DNA of 64,000 nucleotides from an uncultured Lachnospiraceae bacterium (GCA_910588125.1 CAJUPI010000005.1:1-64000); one strand, 5' to 3'. Counted from the stretch's first letter, positions 25,965-35,399 are shown. The notes: generated by a model from the letters alone, not told the origin. A program made the numbers and translations.

Positions 25965-26564
25965 CTACTGCGCCAGGCAGTTCTTTGCAAAGTAAACTGC
26001 CGCGTTCACCGCGCCGGTCACCGCATTGGAGGTGATCGTCGCACCGCTGATAGCGTTAATTTCATTATCCGCGGATGCACCATTTTTCGTCACTGCAAAG
26101 GCATCCACATTCTTTCCGGCGTATTGAGCCTTCCACTCAGGCTTCTGGGCATTCATTCCCAGTCCCGCCGTCTCTGCCAGAGTAAGGAATTCGATTCCAT
26201 TGACCGTACCATCCGCCAGGATGCCCACAGATACGGTAATCGCTCCGCCATAACCATCCTTGGAGGTAGTGGTGACTACATAACCCGCCAAATTACCGGA
26301 CGCATCCAGTGCAAGCGCCGACTCATCCACCGTCACATTGCCAAAGCCCATACCTGCAATATCTGCGTTTGCCGAAGCCCGGATACCACTCTCGTCATTC
26401 TCATCAACTTCAAAAGACACCGCATCCGGCAACACGGTCCGGAAAGCTGCCTCCTTGGCCGCTTGCTCGGCAATCGCGATCGGCTCCTTCGTTACCTCAT
26501 AGACTCCGCCCAGACATGCCCCTGCCACCAAAGTGATCGTAAACAAAATCAGGGCGTCCTTCAT
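25965..26564 (-). CDS. rnfG: Rnf complex subunit G (covalent-FMN protein)
   Basis: The start is ATG 26564 (199 residues), with AAGGTGG before it; a codon at 26582 overlaps rnfD and lacks spacing. One N-terminal membrane helix (about 5-25) is followed by an extracytoplasmic FMN-binding domain. The motif ISGATITSNAV near residue 175 contains the threonine that carries covalent FMN in this family. It passes electrons between the membrane flavin carriers RnfD and the Fe-S subunits. It lies between rnfD (14 nt) and rnfE (13 nt) in the standard order. Nothing is missing. Confidence 0.95.
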   Translation of the reverse strand: MKDALILFTITLVAGACLGGVYEVTKEPIAIAEQAAKEAAFRTVLPDAVSFEVDENDESGIRASANADIAGMGFGNVTVDESALALDASGNLAGYVVTTTSKDGYGGAITVSVGILADGTVNGIEFLTLAETAGLGMNAQKPEWKAQYAGKNVDAFAVTKNGASADNEINAISGATITSNAVTGAVNAAVYFAKNCLAQ

Positions 26565-26578
26565 AAATCCACCTTTAC

Positions 26579-27505
26579 TCATGATTTCTTGCCCTCCTTT
26601 CCAAATGCCGTCGGAAGGGTAAATCTTTCAATCAGCGGAACCAGCAGGTTGCTGATGATAATCGCATAAGAAACACCCTCTGCAGAGCCTCCGAAGATAC
26701 GGAACAGCCCGGTCAGGATACCCAGCAAAACGCCGAACACGATCTGTCCTTTAGGAGTAATGGGGCTAGTCACATAATCTGTAGCCATGAAAAAGGCTCC
26801 GAAAACCAGGCCGCCGCCACAAATGTGGGCCAACACATAATTCATATCCTGCTTGCCAAAAATAAAGGCAAATACTGCTACCGTCAGAATATATGTAACG
26901 GGAATCCGCAGCGAAATCACTTTCTTCACCGCCAGGTAAATGCCGCCAACCAGCAAAGCGATCACAGACACCTCTCCGATAGTCCCCGGAATCTTACCGA
27001 TAAACATAGCAGCCACATCCACGCTCTCCCCCGCCTTTAGCTGGGCAAGCGGTGTCGCCCCGCTCCAGCCGTCCATCGCAAAATCGGACATTTTCCCGGC
27101 AAAGGAAATCAACAAAAAGCATCTGCCGGCCAGTGCCGGATTCATAAAATTCTGTCCGATGCCGCCATAGAGCTGCTTTACCACAATAATAGCAAAGATA
27201 CCGCCCAGAGCCGGAATCCACAGCGGAATGTTCGCCGGCATATTCAATGCCAGGATCATGCCCGTCACCACTGCACTCATATCGGAAACCGTGAGTGGCA
27301 GCTTCATCGCTTTCTGAAATACATATTCACTCAACACGCAGGCAGCCACCGTAACGATCAGAACCAACAGCGCGTGGAATCCGAACTGGAATACACCGAA
27401 CGCAGTTGCCGGCAGCATGGCGATACACACATCTGCCATAATGCTCTGAGTAGTCTCTTTGCTCCGAACGTGCGGGGATGCCGATACATTTAATAATTTG
27501 CTCAT
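26579..27505 (-). CDS. rnfD: Rnf complex subunit D (membrane flavin subunit)
   Basis: The start is ATG 27505 behind GGAGGGGAG (308 residues); the in-frame codon at 27547 lies within rnfC and is rejected. The protein has eight or more hydrophobic helices, the N-terminal SPHVRSKETTQSIMADV pattern, and ATDYVTSPITPKGQ near residue 250. GQNFMNPALAGRCFLL near 125 is typical of RnfD/NqrB, where a threonine in an S/D-x-T context carries covalent FMN. It conducts electrons across the membrane with RnfG. Its start lies immediately after the rnfC stop, consistent with coupling. Confidence 0.95.
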   Translation of the reverse strand: MSKLLNVSASPHVRSKETTQSIMADVCIAMLPATAFGVFQFGFHALLVLIVTVAACVLSEYVFQKAMKLPLTVSDMSAVVTGMILALNMPANIPLWIPALGGIFAIIVVKQLYGGIGQNFMNPALAGRCFLLISFAGKMSDFAMDGWSGATPLAQLKAGESVDVAAMFIGKIPGTIGEVSVIALLVGGIYLAVKKVISLRIPVTYILTVAVFAFIFGKQDMNYVLAHICGGGLVFGAFFMATDYVTSPITPKGQIVFGVLLGILTGLFRIFGGSAEGVSYAIIISNLLVPLIERFTLPTAFGKEGKKS

Positions 27506-27518
27506 AACTTCTCCCCTC

Positions 27519-28844
27519 CTACGCTTTCTTTCTCCGGTTGGCGGCAACCGTTTTTCTCATCTCTTTGAATGCCTGAGTCAGCGGACGCTTGGCCGGGCAG
27601 ATAAATGCACAGCTTCCGCACTCCACACACTCCATACCATTTAGCTTCTCAAATTTCTCACAGTCACCCTTTAAGGCCGCCTTCATCATCATTACCGGGA
27701 CGATGTGGCTGGGACACACGCTGACACACTTACCACAGCGGATACAGGGAGTCGGCTCATTGGCAGCCACCTCATCCTTGGTCATGCACAGCAGCGCCGA
27801 GTTGGTCTTGGTCACCGGGATATCCAGCCCAAACAGTGCCATACCCATCATAGGGCCGCCCGCAATCAGCTTCTCCGGCTCACTCTTAAAGCCGCCGGCC
27901 GCCTCTATCAGCTCCTGGAAATTCGTGCCGATCTTGACATTATAATTCTGCGGATTGGCAATCGCATCACCGGTCACAGTCACAATCCGGCGCATCAGCG
28001 GCGTTGTCTTGCACACCGCCATATAGATGGCAATCACCGTATCTACATTATCCACGATACAGCCGGCATCTGCCGGCAGCATGGAGGAATTCACTTTCCT
28101 GCCAGTAATAGCATTGATCAGCGAACGCTCACCGCCCTGGGGATACTTGGTCTGCAGTTCGCACACCTCGATGCGCGGCTCATCCTTCACCATCTCCTGA
28201 ATTTTCTTAATCGCTTCCGGCTTATTGTTCTCAATGCCGATCACACCCTTCGCTTTCTCAAACAGCTGCAGCATTACCTTCAACCCGCCGATCAGCTTCT
28301 CCGGCTCCTCAAGCATCATCCGGTAATCGCTGGTCAGATACGGCTCACACTCCGCTGCGTTAATCAGTACATACTCAATCGCATTCTCATCCTTGGGCGT
28401 CAGTTTTACATGTGTCGGAAACCCTGCTCCGCCAAGTCCCACAATGCCGGCTTCCTTCACGATATCCCGGATCTCCTGCTTGGAGAGCTTCGACGGATCA
28501 CGATCTGCTCCCATGCCATCCACACCCTGATATTCGCCGTCATTTTCCACAACGACGGAATTCACCATCGCACCGCTTGCCACGCGTCTCGGCTCAACCG
28601 CCTTGACGGTGCCGGATACGGAGCAGATGACATTCGCAGAAATGAATCCACTCGCTTCACCGATCTTCTGGCCTGCCAGCACCTTGTCGCCCTTTTTCAC
28701 CAGCGGAGTCGCCGGCGCGCCGATATGCTGGGACATGGGATATACCATATCGCCCTTCGGCATCAGGATCTGTGTGGGCTTGTTCTCGGACAGTTCTTTT
28801 CCCTCATAAGGATGAACGCCGCCTTTAAATGTAGCCAATCCCAT
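27519..28844 (-). CDS. rnfC: Rnf complex subunit C (NADH-binding, peripheral)
   Basis: The 441-residue soluble subunit shows the N-terminal RnfC/NqrA-like barrel (TFKGGVHPYEGKE). A nucleotide/flavin-binding region with GIVGLGGAGFPTHVKL near residue 135 follows, and then two 4Fe-4S motifs, CIRCGKCVSVCP near 370 and CVECGSCAFICP near 410. It exchanges electrons with NAD+/NADH on the cytoplasmic face. It is the first gene of rnfCDGEAB and has a promoter at 28914-28942 with a leader of about 60 nt. ATG 28844 is preceded by AGAGGG. Confidence 0.96.
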   Translation of the reverse strand: MGLATFKGGVHPYEGKELSENKPTQILMPKGDMVYPMSQHIGAPATPLVKKGDKVLAGQKIGEASGFISANVICSVSGTVKAVEPRRVASGAMVNSVVVENDGEYQGVDGMGADRDPSKLSKQEIRDIVKEAGIVGLGGAGFPTHVKLTPKDENAIEYVLINAAECEPYLTSDYRMMLEEPEKLIGGLKVMLQLFEKAKGVIGIENNKPEAIKKIQEMVKDEPRIEVCELQTKYPQGGERSLINAITGRKVNSSMLPADAGCIVDNVDTVIAIYMAVCKTTPLMRRIVTVTGDAIANPQNYNVKIGTNFQELIEAAGGFKSEPEKLIAGGPMMGMALFGLDIPVTKTNSALLCMTKDEVAANEPTPCIRCGKCVSVCPSHIVPVMMMKAALKGDCEKFEKLNGMECVECGSCAFICPAKRPLTQAFKEMRKTVAANRRKKA

Positions 28845-28913
28845 CTACTTTTACCCTCTTTCTATACATTTTCTTTCTCTTTTTGACAAAAAATATCACT
28901 TGTCATCTTGTAC

Positions 28914-28942
28914 AGTATAGCATAATTAAGAAAGGCTTACAA
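28914..28942 (-). promoter_or_regulatory. Promoter of the rnf operon
   Basis: Minus strand TTGTAA (28942-28937), a 17-nt spacer and TATACT (28919-28914), 70 nt before the rnfC ATG. Confidence 0.65.
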
Positions 28943-28949
28943 TTGGAAA

Positions 28950-29495
28950 TTTTTCTTTGTATACAGTATTATGTTTGGAATAATTCACAAAAAACCCGGA
29001 TATTTCCTTGTTTTTATCAAGATTTCTTGTCTATTTATTAACAAAAGCATTCCTTGAGAAAACCACCTTGTTTTTGCAAAAAAACAATCATTAGGGAACC
29101 GATTGCAAAGAGGCATGAACCGCCGGAAATTTTATAGGTTTCAACTATTATATGCAAATGAAAAAGAAATTTAGATTGTGAATTTTTTAGCCGATTTTGT
29201 CATTACTGATAGCACATAGGGCTTTTATTCTTTTTACTTATCAATATTTATAATTTTAATTAATCTATCGCAAATTCCGAAAATTTTTTATTTTTTTGCA
29301 ATAAAACTTCCGCTATCTGCATTAACCTATTGAACGGATGATGAAAAGAGTCGATTTCCGCAGGAAAACAAGGCAAAACGTAAAATCAAATCAAGTAAAC
29401 GAAATTCCTTGATGCATTACATTCCATCACACACACCGCCAAGTTTTCCCAACCGGAAGGAGACCATTTTCAAAAAAACCTTAAAAATTAGGGTT
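28950..29495. other. Gene-free AT-rich stretch upstream of rnf
   Basis: About 550 bases between the rnf promoter and the dnaJ terminator show no open frame with a ribosome site on either strand. The stretch is clearly richer in A and T than its neighbours and contains several A or T tracts (for example near 29060, 29180 and 29285). I found no riboswitch, tRNA or element copy in it. Confidence 0.6.
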
Positions 29496-29501
29496 GCAAC
29501 C

Positions 29502-29539
29502 AAAAGAGCCGCCACGTGCCAACACGAGACGGCTCTTTT
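29502..29539 (-). terminator. Terminator of the hrcA-grpE-dnaK-dnaJ operon
   Basis: AAAAGAGCCG (29502-29511) and CGGCTCTTTT (29530-29539) form a perfect 10-bp stem with T-rich flanks on both strands, about 45 nt after the dnaJ stop. It could work in both directions. Confidence 0.8.
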
Positions 29540-29581
29540 CCCTTTTTTAATTCTTTAAGGCGGCTCTCCGTTCATTTCTCC

Positions 29582-30724
29582 TTATTTGCCGAAAAGCTTC
29601 CCTTTTTTATGTTTCTCGCCGGCCTCCGGCTTTTCCCCCCGCATCGCAGCATCAAAGTTCCGCAATGCCTCCTTCTGCGCCTCATTCAGACGCTCCGGGA
29701 CTTGAACGACTAAGGTCACATAATGGTCGCCGCGGATCCCGCGGGCCCGCAGAGACGGCACCCCTTTGCCTTTCAGACGCACGCGGGTATCTGTTTGCGT
29801 TCCGGCCTTCACCTCATATTCCACCTCGCCGTCCACCGTCTTGATGCGGATCGGCCCGCCTAATGCCGCTGTAGCAAAAGAAATCGGCACAGTCGAATAG
29901 ATACTGGTATCTTGACGCTTAAATACCGGATGCTGCGATACCACTGCCTCCACCAGCAGATCGCCCCGCTCTCCGCCATTGACTCCCGGCTCTCCGCCGC
30001 CGGCACAACGCACGCTCTGCCCGTTGTCAATGCCGCCCGGAATCGTGACCTTGAATTTCTTTTTGCGCGTTACATAGCCGGTGCCATAGCAATCGGCGCA
30101 CTTTTCACGGATCACCTTGCCTTTGCCTCCGCACTCCGGGCAGGTCTGGACATTCTGCACCTGTCCGAAGAAAGACTGCTGGGTATACATGATCTTTCCC
30201 TTGCCGTTACACTTTGGGCAGGTCTCCGGAGAGGTGCCAGGCTTCGCCCCGGTGCCATGACACTTGGAGCACTCCTCCTTAAAGTTAATCTCGATCTCTT
30301 TCTCACAGCCAAAAACAGCCTCTTCAAAGGTAATGCGAATCGCCGTCCTCACGTTGGCTCCCCGCATCGGGCCGTTGTATTGGCTGCTTCGGCTCCTGCC
30401 GCCTCCGAAAATATCACCGAAAATATCACCAAAAATATCGCCCATATCTCCGGAAAAATCAAAACCGCCGAAGCCGCCGCCCCCAGCTGCCCCATCAAAT
30501 GCTGCATGGCCAAACTGATCGTATTGACGGCGCTTATCCGGATCGCTTAAAACGCTGTATGCCTCCGAAGCCTCCTTGAACTTTTTTTCAGCCTCGGTGT
30601 CCCCCGGATTGCTGTCCGGGTGATATTTTTTGGCGAGGGCGCGGTATGCCTTCTTCAGAGCAGCTTCATCTGCGTTCTTGGGAACGCCCAGAACCTCATA
30701 ATAATCTCTCTTGCTCTCTGCCAT
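29582..30724 (-). CDS. dnaJ: DnaJ chaperone (Hsp40)
   Basis: I place the start at ATG 30724 behind GGAGGAG (380 residues). The J domain (residues 4-70) has an intact HPD in KKYHPDSNPG. A Gly/Phe-rich linker follows (GGGFGGFDFSGD). The four CxxCxGxG zinc repeats follow (CSKCHGTG, CPKCNGKG, CPECGGKG, CADCYGTG; about 145-210), then the C-terminal peptide-binding domain. DnaJ delivers clients to DnaK and stimulates its ATPase. It is the last gene of the heat-shock operon, 156 nt after dnaK, with an inverted repeat in between. Confidence 0.97.
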   Translation of the reverse strand: MAESKRDYYEVLGVPKNADEAALKKAYRALAKKYHPDSNPGDTEAEKKFKEASEAYSVLSDPDKRRQYDQFGHAAFDGAAGGGGFGGFDFSGDMGDIFGDIFGDIFGGGRSRSSQYNGPMRGANVRTAIRITFEEAVFGCEKEIEINFKEECSKCHGTGAKPGTSPETCPKCNGKGKIMYTQQSFFGQVQNVQTCPECGGKGKVIREKCADCYGTGYVTRKKKFKVTIPGGIDNGQSVRCAGGGEPGVNGGERGDLLVEAVVSQHPVFKRQDTSIYSTVPISFATAALGGPIRIKTVDGEVEYEVKAGTQTDTRVRLKGKGVPSLRARGIRGDHYVTLVVQVPERLNEAQKEALRNFDAAMRGEKPEAGEKHKKGKLFGK

Positions 30725-30780
30725 GGTCTCCTCCATCTGGTGCACACTATGCACACTCTATATTTATACATAACCGCTCA

Positions 30781-30824
30781 TGCGACAGAAACGGTTATAT
30801 TTATACACCGAAACGGCTGTCGCA
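30781..30824 (-). other. Inverted repeat between dnaK and dnaJ
   Basis: TGCGACAG (30781-30788) and CTGTCGCA (30817-30824) are perfect 8-bp arms. No T-run follows on the minus strand, so it may be a processing or attenuating hairpin that adjusts dnaJ relative to dnaK, not a full terminator. Confidence 0.45.
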
Positions 30825-30880
30825 GTTTCGAAAAGCCCTCTACCGGAACCCTCCTCGACTGCGCCAGCCCTTTTCCTTCT

Positions 30881-32746
30881 TTATACTTCCTTGAAATCCC
30901 CGTCAATCACATCGTCACCTGCTGGGCCGGAAGCGCTGCCTGTACTGCCCATGTCCGGGCCTGCTCCCTGCGCACCGGCTGCCTGGGCGGACTCATACAT
31001 CTTGGCAAACAAAGCCTGCGCACTGTTCATCAGTTTCTCCTTGCCCGCCTTGATGTCCTCCACCTGAGCATCCGTCATCTGATCAATCGGAGCACGGTTA
31101 ATGGCTTCCTTCAGGGCATTCAGCTCTGCCTCCACAGCCGCTTTATCGTTGGCATCGAGTTTGTCGCCGACCTCTTCCAACGCTTTCTCGGTCTGGAATA
31201 CCATGGCATCAGCATCGTTTCTGGCGTCAATACCCTCTTTCTTTTTCTTATCCTGTGCCTCAAACTCCGCAGCCTCTCTCACAGCCTTCTCGATATCGGA
31301 ATCCGACATGTTCGAACCGGAAGTGATGGTGATATGCTGTTCTCTGCCGGTTCCGATGTCCTTGGCTGACACATTTACAATACCGTTGGCATCAATATCA
31401 AAAGTGACTTCAATCTGCGGAACCCCTCTTCTTGCCGGCGGAATCCCATCCAGACGGAACTGGCCAAGAGTCTTGTTGTCGCGGGCAAATTCACGTTCGC
31501 CCTGTACCACATGAATATCCACAGCAGTCTGGTTATCGGCAGCGGTGGAGAAGATCTGGCTCTTCTTCGCCGGAATAGTAGTATTTCTCTCAATCAGCCT
31601 GGTGGCAATACCTCCCTGTGTCTCAATGGACAAAGACAACGGCGTTACATCCAGCAACAGGATATCTCCGGCGCCGGCATCACCTGCCAGCTTTCCTCCT
31701 TGAATCGCCGCGCCAATCGCCACACACTCATCCGGATTCAAAGACTTGCTCGGCTCCTTGCCGGTCATCTGCTTCACCTTATCCTGAGAAGCAATCATAC
31801 GGGTGGAACCGCCTACCAGCAATACCTTACCCAACTCGGAGGTCGTCACGCCGCCATCTCTTAGAGCATTCTGCACCGGCACTCCGGTGCGCTCAATCAA
31901 ATCGTGAGTCAGCTCGTCAAACTTCGCACGGCTGAGATTCATATCCAAATGCTTAGGACCCTCGGCATTGGCGGTAATAAACGGCAGATTAATGTTCGTT
32001 GTGGTCGCAGTGGACAGTTCCTTCTTCGCCTTCTCCGCTGCCTCTTTCAGTCTCTGCATCGCCATCTTGTCGCCGGACAAGTCCACGCCCTCGGCCTTTT
32101 TAAACTCTTCTACCAGCCACTGGCTGATACGATTATCAAAATCATCGCCTCCCAACCGGGTATCGCCGTTTGTGGAAAGCACCTCGATTACGCCGTCGCC
32201 GATCTCTATCAGCGACACATCAAAAGTACCGCCGCCGAGATCATAAACCATGATCTTCTGTTCTTTTTCATTATCCAGGCCGTAAGCCAGTGCCGCTGCT
32301 GTCGGCTCGTTGATGATACGCTTGACATCCAGCCCGGCAATCTTGCCGGCATCCTTGGTTGCCTGGCGCTGTGCATCGTTGAAATATGCCGGTACAGTGA
32401 TCACGGCCTCGCTGACCTTCTCTCCCAGATATGCCTCAGCATCAGCTTTGAGCTTCTGCAGGATCATCGCCGAAATCTCCTGAGGCGTATAGCTCTTGCC
32501 ATCGATACTAACCTTATAATCGCTGCCCATATGACGCTTGATGGACGCGATGGTCCGATCCGCATTCGTCACTGCCTGACGCTTGGCCGGCTCGCCTACC
32601 AGACGCTCTCCTGTCTTGGTAAATGCCACAACGGACGGGGTGGTCCGGGAACCCTCCTGGTTCGGAATAACCACCGGCTTACCGCCCTCCATAACGGCTA
32701 CGCAGCTGTTAGTGGTGCCTAAATCAATGCCAATAATCTTGCTCAT
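30881..32746 (-). CDS. dnaK: DnaK chaperone (Hsp70)
   Basis: The 621-residue protein shows all Hsp70 marks: IIGIDLGTTNSCVAVMEGG at the start, VYDLGGGTFDVSLIEIG near 170 and VLLVGGSTRM near 305. The substrate-binding domain (LLDVTPLSLSIETQGG) follows, and then a full helical lid ending in a Gly/Ala-rich tail, with a terminal DVIDGDFKEV. The missing 24-residue insert in subdomain IB, as in other Gram-positive DnaKs, is consistent with this lineage. It folds and refolds cytoplasmic proteins with DnaJ and GrpE. AGGAGG precedes ATG 32746. Controlled by HrcA/CIRCE upstream of hrcA. Confidence 0.98.
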   Translation of the reverse strand: MSKIIGIDLGTTNSCVAVMEGGKPVVIPNQEGSRTTPSVVAFTKTGERLVGEPAKRQAVTNADRTIASIKRHMGSDYKVSIDGKSYTPQEISAMILQKLKADAEAYLGEKVSEAVITVPAYFNDAQRQATKDAGKIAGLDVKRIINEPTAAALAYGLDNEKEQKIMVYDLGGGTFDVSLIEIGDGVIEVLSTNGDTRLGGDDFDNRISQWLVEEFKKAEGVDLSGDKMAMQRLKEAAEKAKKELSTATTTNINLPFITANAEGPKHLDMNLSRAKFDELTHDLIERTGVPVQNALRDGGVTTSELGKVLLVGGSTRMIASQDKVKQMTGKEPSKSLNPDECVAIGAAIQGGKLAGDAGAGDILLLDVTPLSLSIETQGGIATRLIERNTTIPAKKSQIFSTAADNQTAVDIHVVQGEREFARDNKTLGQFRLDGIPPARRGVPQIEVTFDIDANGIVNVSAKDIGTGREQHITITSGSNMSDSDIEKAVREAAEFEAQDKKKKEGIDARNDADAMVFQTEKALEEVGDKLDANDKAAVEAELNALKEAINRAPIDQMTDAQVEDIKAGKEKLMNSAQALFAKMYESAQAAGAQGAGPDMGSTGSASGPAGDDVIDGDFKEV

Positions 32747-32795
32747 AGTTTTTTCCTCCTGAAATATTACAAATTGTTTGTGAATCCGTTATCTG

Positions 32796-33419
32796 TCAGT
32801 TTGCCACCTGCACCATACTATGTCTGACTACGGTGCCGCGGTACTTATACCCCCGTTGAAGCTCCTGGGAAATTTCATTCTCCCCATAGGCTTCATCATC
32901 GATATGCATCACCGCATTGTGCACATCCGGGTTGAACTGCTGCCCTACTGCCTCGATCGTCTCCACCCCGGCATCCTCCAGAGTCTTGATAAACTGCTTG
33001 TAGATCATCTCCACGCCTTCGGCAAAGGAACTTCCCTTCTCCTCCTCCGGCACGGCTGCCAGGGCCCGCTCAAAATTATCCAGGACCGGCAGAATCTTCT
33101 CAATCATCTCGCGGGCGCCTATCTCATACATTGCAGACTTCTCCTTCTCTGTCCGCTTGCGGAAATTGTCAAACTCCGCCATCTGGCGCATCAGACGATC
33201 CTGCATCTCCTCGATCTGCACATCCTTTGGATCCTTTTTGGCCGGCTTTTTATCCGCCTTATCCGGATCCGGAGCGCCATTCTCTTCTGCATCTTCCTGG
33301 ATGGCAGATGCTTTTCCTTCCTCCGCATCCTTTTCCTGAATAGCAGAATCCTCCATTGTCTCCTGGCCTCCCGGGGTCTCGCGTTCTTCTTTATCCTTAT
33401 CTTTTCCCATATCTGTCAT
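32796..33419 (-). CDS. grpE: GrpE nucleotide-exchange factor
   Basis: The 207-residue protein has an acidic, low-complexity N-terminus (about 1-65). A long coiled coil follows (IEEMQDRLMRQMAEFDNFRKRTEKEKSAMYEIGARE), then the beta-domain with VGQQFNPDVHNAVMHIDDEAYGENEI. GrpE dimers release ADP from DnaK. The ATG at 33419 overlaps the hrcA stop as ATGA. The in-frame ATG three codons on (33410) has better spacing from the AGGAAGG ribosome site, so the true start could be either. The gene is 49 nt before dnaK. Confidence 0.95.
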   Translation of the reverse strand: MTDMGKDKDKEERETPGGQETMEDSAIQEKDAEEGKASAIQEDAEENGAPDPDKADKKPAKKDPKDVQIEEMQDRLMRQMAEFDNFRKRTEKEKSAMYEIGAREMIEKILPVLDNFERALAAVPEEEKGSSFAEGVEMIYKQFIKTLEDAGVETIEAVGQQFNPDVHNAVMHIDDEAYGENEISQELQRGYKYRGTVVRHSMVQVAN

Positions 33420-34465
33420 CCTTCCTCACTGTTTGTATCATTTTTAAACGTGGCATCTAACTGCCTCATCAGATGTCTCAAGGTCCCCAGTACTTTCTCA
33501 TAATCCATGCGCTTGGGACCGATGATGCCAATCGTCCCGCGTATCCCTTCTCCCAACTCATAATTTGCTGTCACAACGCTGCAATCCTTCATCGTCTGAA
33601 GCGGCGTCTCTTCCCCGATATAAACCTGGATTCCATTATCCTCCTCTGTGCGGTTCACATCGGTAATCAGCTCTTGAAGCAATTCTTTCTGCTCCAATGT
33701 GCTGATCAGCTGGCTGGCCTTCTCCCCATCGCTTAACTCCGGATATTTGAATATATTGGTAGCGCCACTCGTATAAATCTGCAAGTCTTCCTCGTCGGCC
33801 TGAATCACCGCCGCCACTTCGCCAAGTACCAGATCAACCACCTGACTATGGTTTCCGGCCTGTTCCTTCAAGCGGCTGATCACTCCCAGGTTGATCTCAT
33901 CAATCGTCAGTCCGTTCAGGCTGCTGTTCAGCATGATATTCAGATTCAGCAGCGCTTCCTGGCTAATCTCCTCCTGTACGGTAACCACTTTGTTGCGGAT
34001 CAGGTTCCCCTCTACCACCGTGACCACCAGCAGCTTATGCGGATCCATCTGAGAAAGCTGGATAAATTTCAGCTTGTTGTGATGATACTGAGGACCGCTG
34101 ATCATGGCCGCGTAATTGGTATTTCTGGCCAAAAGCTGTGCCAGCTTCTTCAAAACCAGCTCCACGCGATCCACACGCTTAATCATCAGCGCTTTCACCT
34201 CTGTTACTTCCTGCTCTTTCTCCTGCATAATCTGGTCCACATAAAAGCGATACCCTTTATCAGAAGGAATCCTTCCTGCCGAAGTATGAGGTTGTATGAT
34301 GTATCCCATCTCCTCTAAATCAGACATCTCATTGCGGATGGTCGCGGAACTCAACTGTAAATCCGTATATTTGGATATGGTCCTTGAGCCTACTGGCTCA
34401 CCCGTCTCCAAGTATGTCTTGATGATAGCTTTTAATATAGTAACTTTCCGATCATCCAGCTCCAT
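33416..34465 (-). CDS. hrcA: HrcA heat-shock repressor
   Basis: Start at ATG 34465 behind GGAGG (349 residues). The N-terminal winged-helix (about 1-75; LDDRKVTILKAIIKTYLETGEPVGSRTISKY, SSATIRNEMSDLEEMGYI) binds CIRCE; the GAF-like core and the C-terminal GTIGIIGPKRMDYEKVLGTLRHL complete it. HrcA represses the operon when GroE is free, and is released during heat stress. Its own promoter and CIRCE lie just upstream, giving autoregulation of hrcA-grpE-dnaK-dnaJ. Length is usual for the family. Confidence 0.96.
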   Translation of the reverse strand: MELDDRKVTILKAIIKTYLETGEPVGSRTISKYTDLQLSSATIRNEMSDLEEMGYIIQPHTSAGRIPSDKGYRFYVDQIMQEKEQEVTEVKALMIKRVDRVELVLKKLAQLLARNTNYAAMISGPQYHHNKLKFIQLSQMDPHKLLVVTVVEGNLIRNKVVTVQEEISQEALLNLNIMLNSSLNGLTIDEINLGVISRLKEQAGNHSQVVDLVLGEVAAVIQADEEDLQIYTSGATNIFKYPELSDGEKASQLISTLEQKELLQELITDVNRTEEDNGIQVYIGEETPLQTMKDCSVVTANYELGEGIRGTIGIIGPKRMDYEKVLGTLRHLMRQLDATFKNDTNSEEG

Positions 34466-34485
34466 AGCGGCCTCCATTTTATTTG

Positions 34486-34512
34486 TTAGCACTCGTTTGA
34501 TAAGAGTGCTAA
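34486..34512. promoter_or_regulatory. CIRCE operator (HrcA site)
   Basis: TTAGCACTC (34486-34494), a 9-bp spacer and GAGTGCTAA (34504-34512) match the CIRCE consensus exactly. It lies between the promoter and the hrcA start. Confidence 0.97.
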
Positions 34513-34523
34513 TACCTGTGATT

Positions 34524-34552
34524 AATATACTTTACCCAACCGCTTTTGTCAA
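34524..34552 (-). promoter_or_regulatory. Promoter of the hrcA operon
   Basis: Minus strand TTGACA (34552-34547), 17-nt spacer, TATATT (34529-34524); the -10 box ends 12 nt before the CIRCE element, so HrcA bound there would block initiation. Confidence 0.85.
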
Positions 34553-34626
34553 GAGGTTTTCATGAAAAACTTTTGATTCTCATCAACTATTATATATTCC
34601 CGGAAAATCCATATTAAAAGCGATCC

Positions 34627-34654
34627 TTGACATTTAACATTTTTGTAATATAAT
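34627..34654 (+). promoter_or_regulatory. Promoter of the first 3D-domain gene
   Basis: TTGACA (34627-34632), 16-nt spacer, TATAAT (34649-34654), diverging from the hrcA promoter. GAGGTGA precedes the ATG at 34698. Confidence 0.8.
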
Positions 34655-34697
34655 GGGTATATAAGTAGAAAAATACGCAGAATGTGAGGTGATCTGT

Positions 34698-35399
34698 ATG
34701 TATCATTTAAAAACCAATAAGACAAGCTTCATTTTTATGATCATTATGACATTATTATGGGTAACGATTGGGGGACTGTCAGCCTTCGGCGCTGAGGTTC
34801 CCGGCGGAGGTATGGCAATTGACGGCACGATTCATAGTGTGGAAGCCGGTGGAATTTCCCAAGGATCTGAGATGATACATACTTCCGGCGCTCCTGGCGG
34901 GTCATACGCATCGGCAGACATGCCGACTACCGGTGGTCCGGTCAGCTCTCAGCCCCCACATAATACAGAAGGTCCGCAGAATATTGATAGCAGCGGTATC
35001 TCCCATAATTCCCCCTCCGCCTCCACAGGTTCACGGGTCATCACTTGTGGTAATGGAAAAGCAGCGCCTTCCCCGATAAAAGAGGTAATGGATAAAAATC
35101 AAATTAACAAGGGCGCTTCTCTGGGAATGTTCACCACTACCGGTTATTGTGCATGCGATGAATGTTCTGGCGGCTTTGGCCTGACTTATTCCGGGACGGT
35201 TCCCCAGGCAAATCACACCATTTCCGCCGATATTTCTTTGTTCCCTATCGGCACCCGGCTGATAATCGGTGATATCGTCTATACAGTGGAAGATATTGGC
35301 TCGAATGTTATCGGCGAACATATCGACATCTATTATGAAAATCATGATGATGCCGTCAAACATGGCAAACAGCTTCAGGAAGTATTTGCTGTCCAATAA
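34698..35399 (+). CDS. Secreted 3D-domain protein
   Basis: I place the start at ATG 34698, 5 nt after GAGGTGA; an in-frame GTG at 34689 overlaps the ribosome site. The 233-residue protein has a signal peptide or anchor (about 8-32), a low-complexity Ser/Gly/Pro-rich linker to about 130, and a C-terminal 3D domain with GYCACDECSGG. The three aspartates occur in TISAD, TVEDIGS and HIDIYYE. The 3D domain is a small barrel related to MltA lytic transglycosylases and occurs in cell-wall proteins such as resuscitation and spore factors. Activity on peptidoglycan is inferred. A second, related gene follows after a palindromic repeat. Confidence 0.85.
   Translation: MYHLKTNKTSFIFMIIMTLLWVTIGGLSAFGAEVPGGGMAIDGTIHSVEAGGISQGSEMIHTSGAPGGSYASADMPTTGGPVSSQPPHNTEGPQNIDSSGISHNSPSASTGSRVITCGNGKAAPSPIKEVMDKNQINKGASLGMFTTTGYCACDECSGGFGLTYSGTVPQANHTISADISLFPIGTRLIIGDIVYTVEDIGSNVIGEHIDIYYENHDDAVKHGKQLQEVFAVQ

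Noticed and set aside
29341..29418. 25-residue frame starting ATGAAAAGAGTC in the AT-rich region
   Set aside because: No ribosome site, no neighbour context, and random frames of this size are expected.
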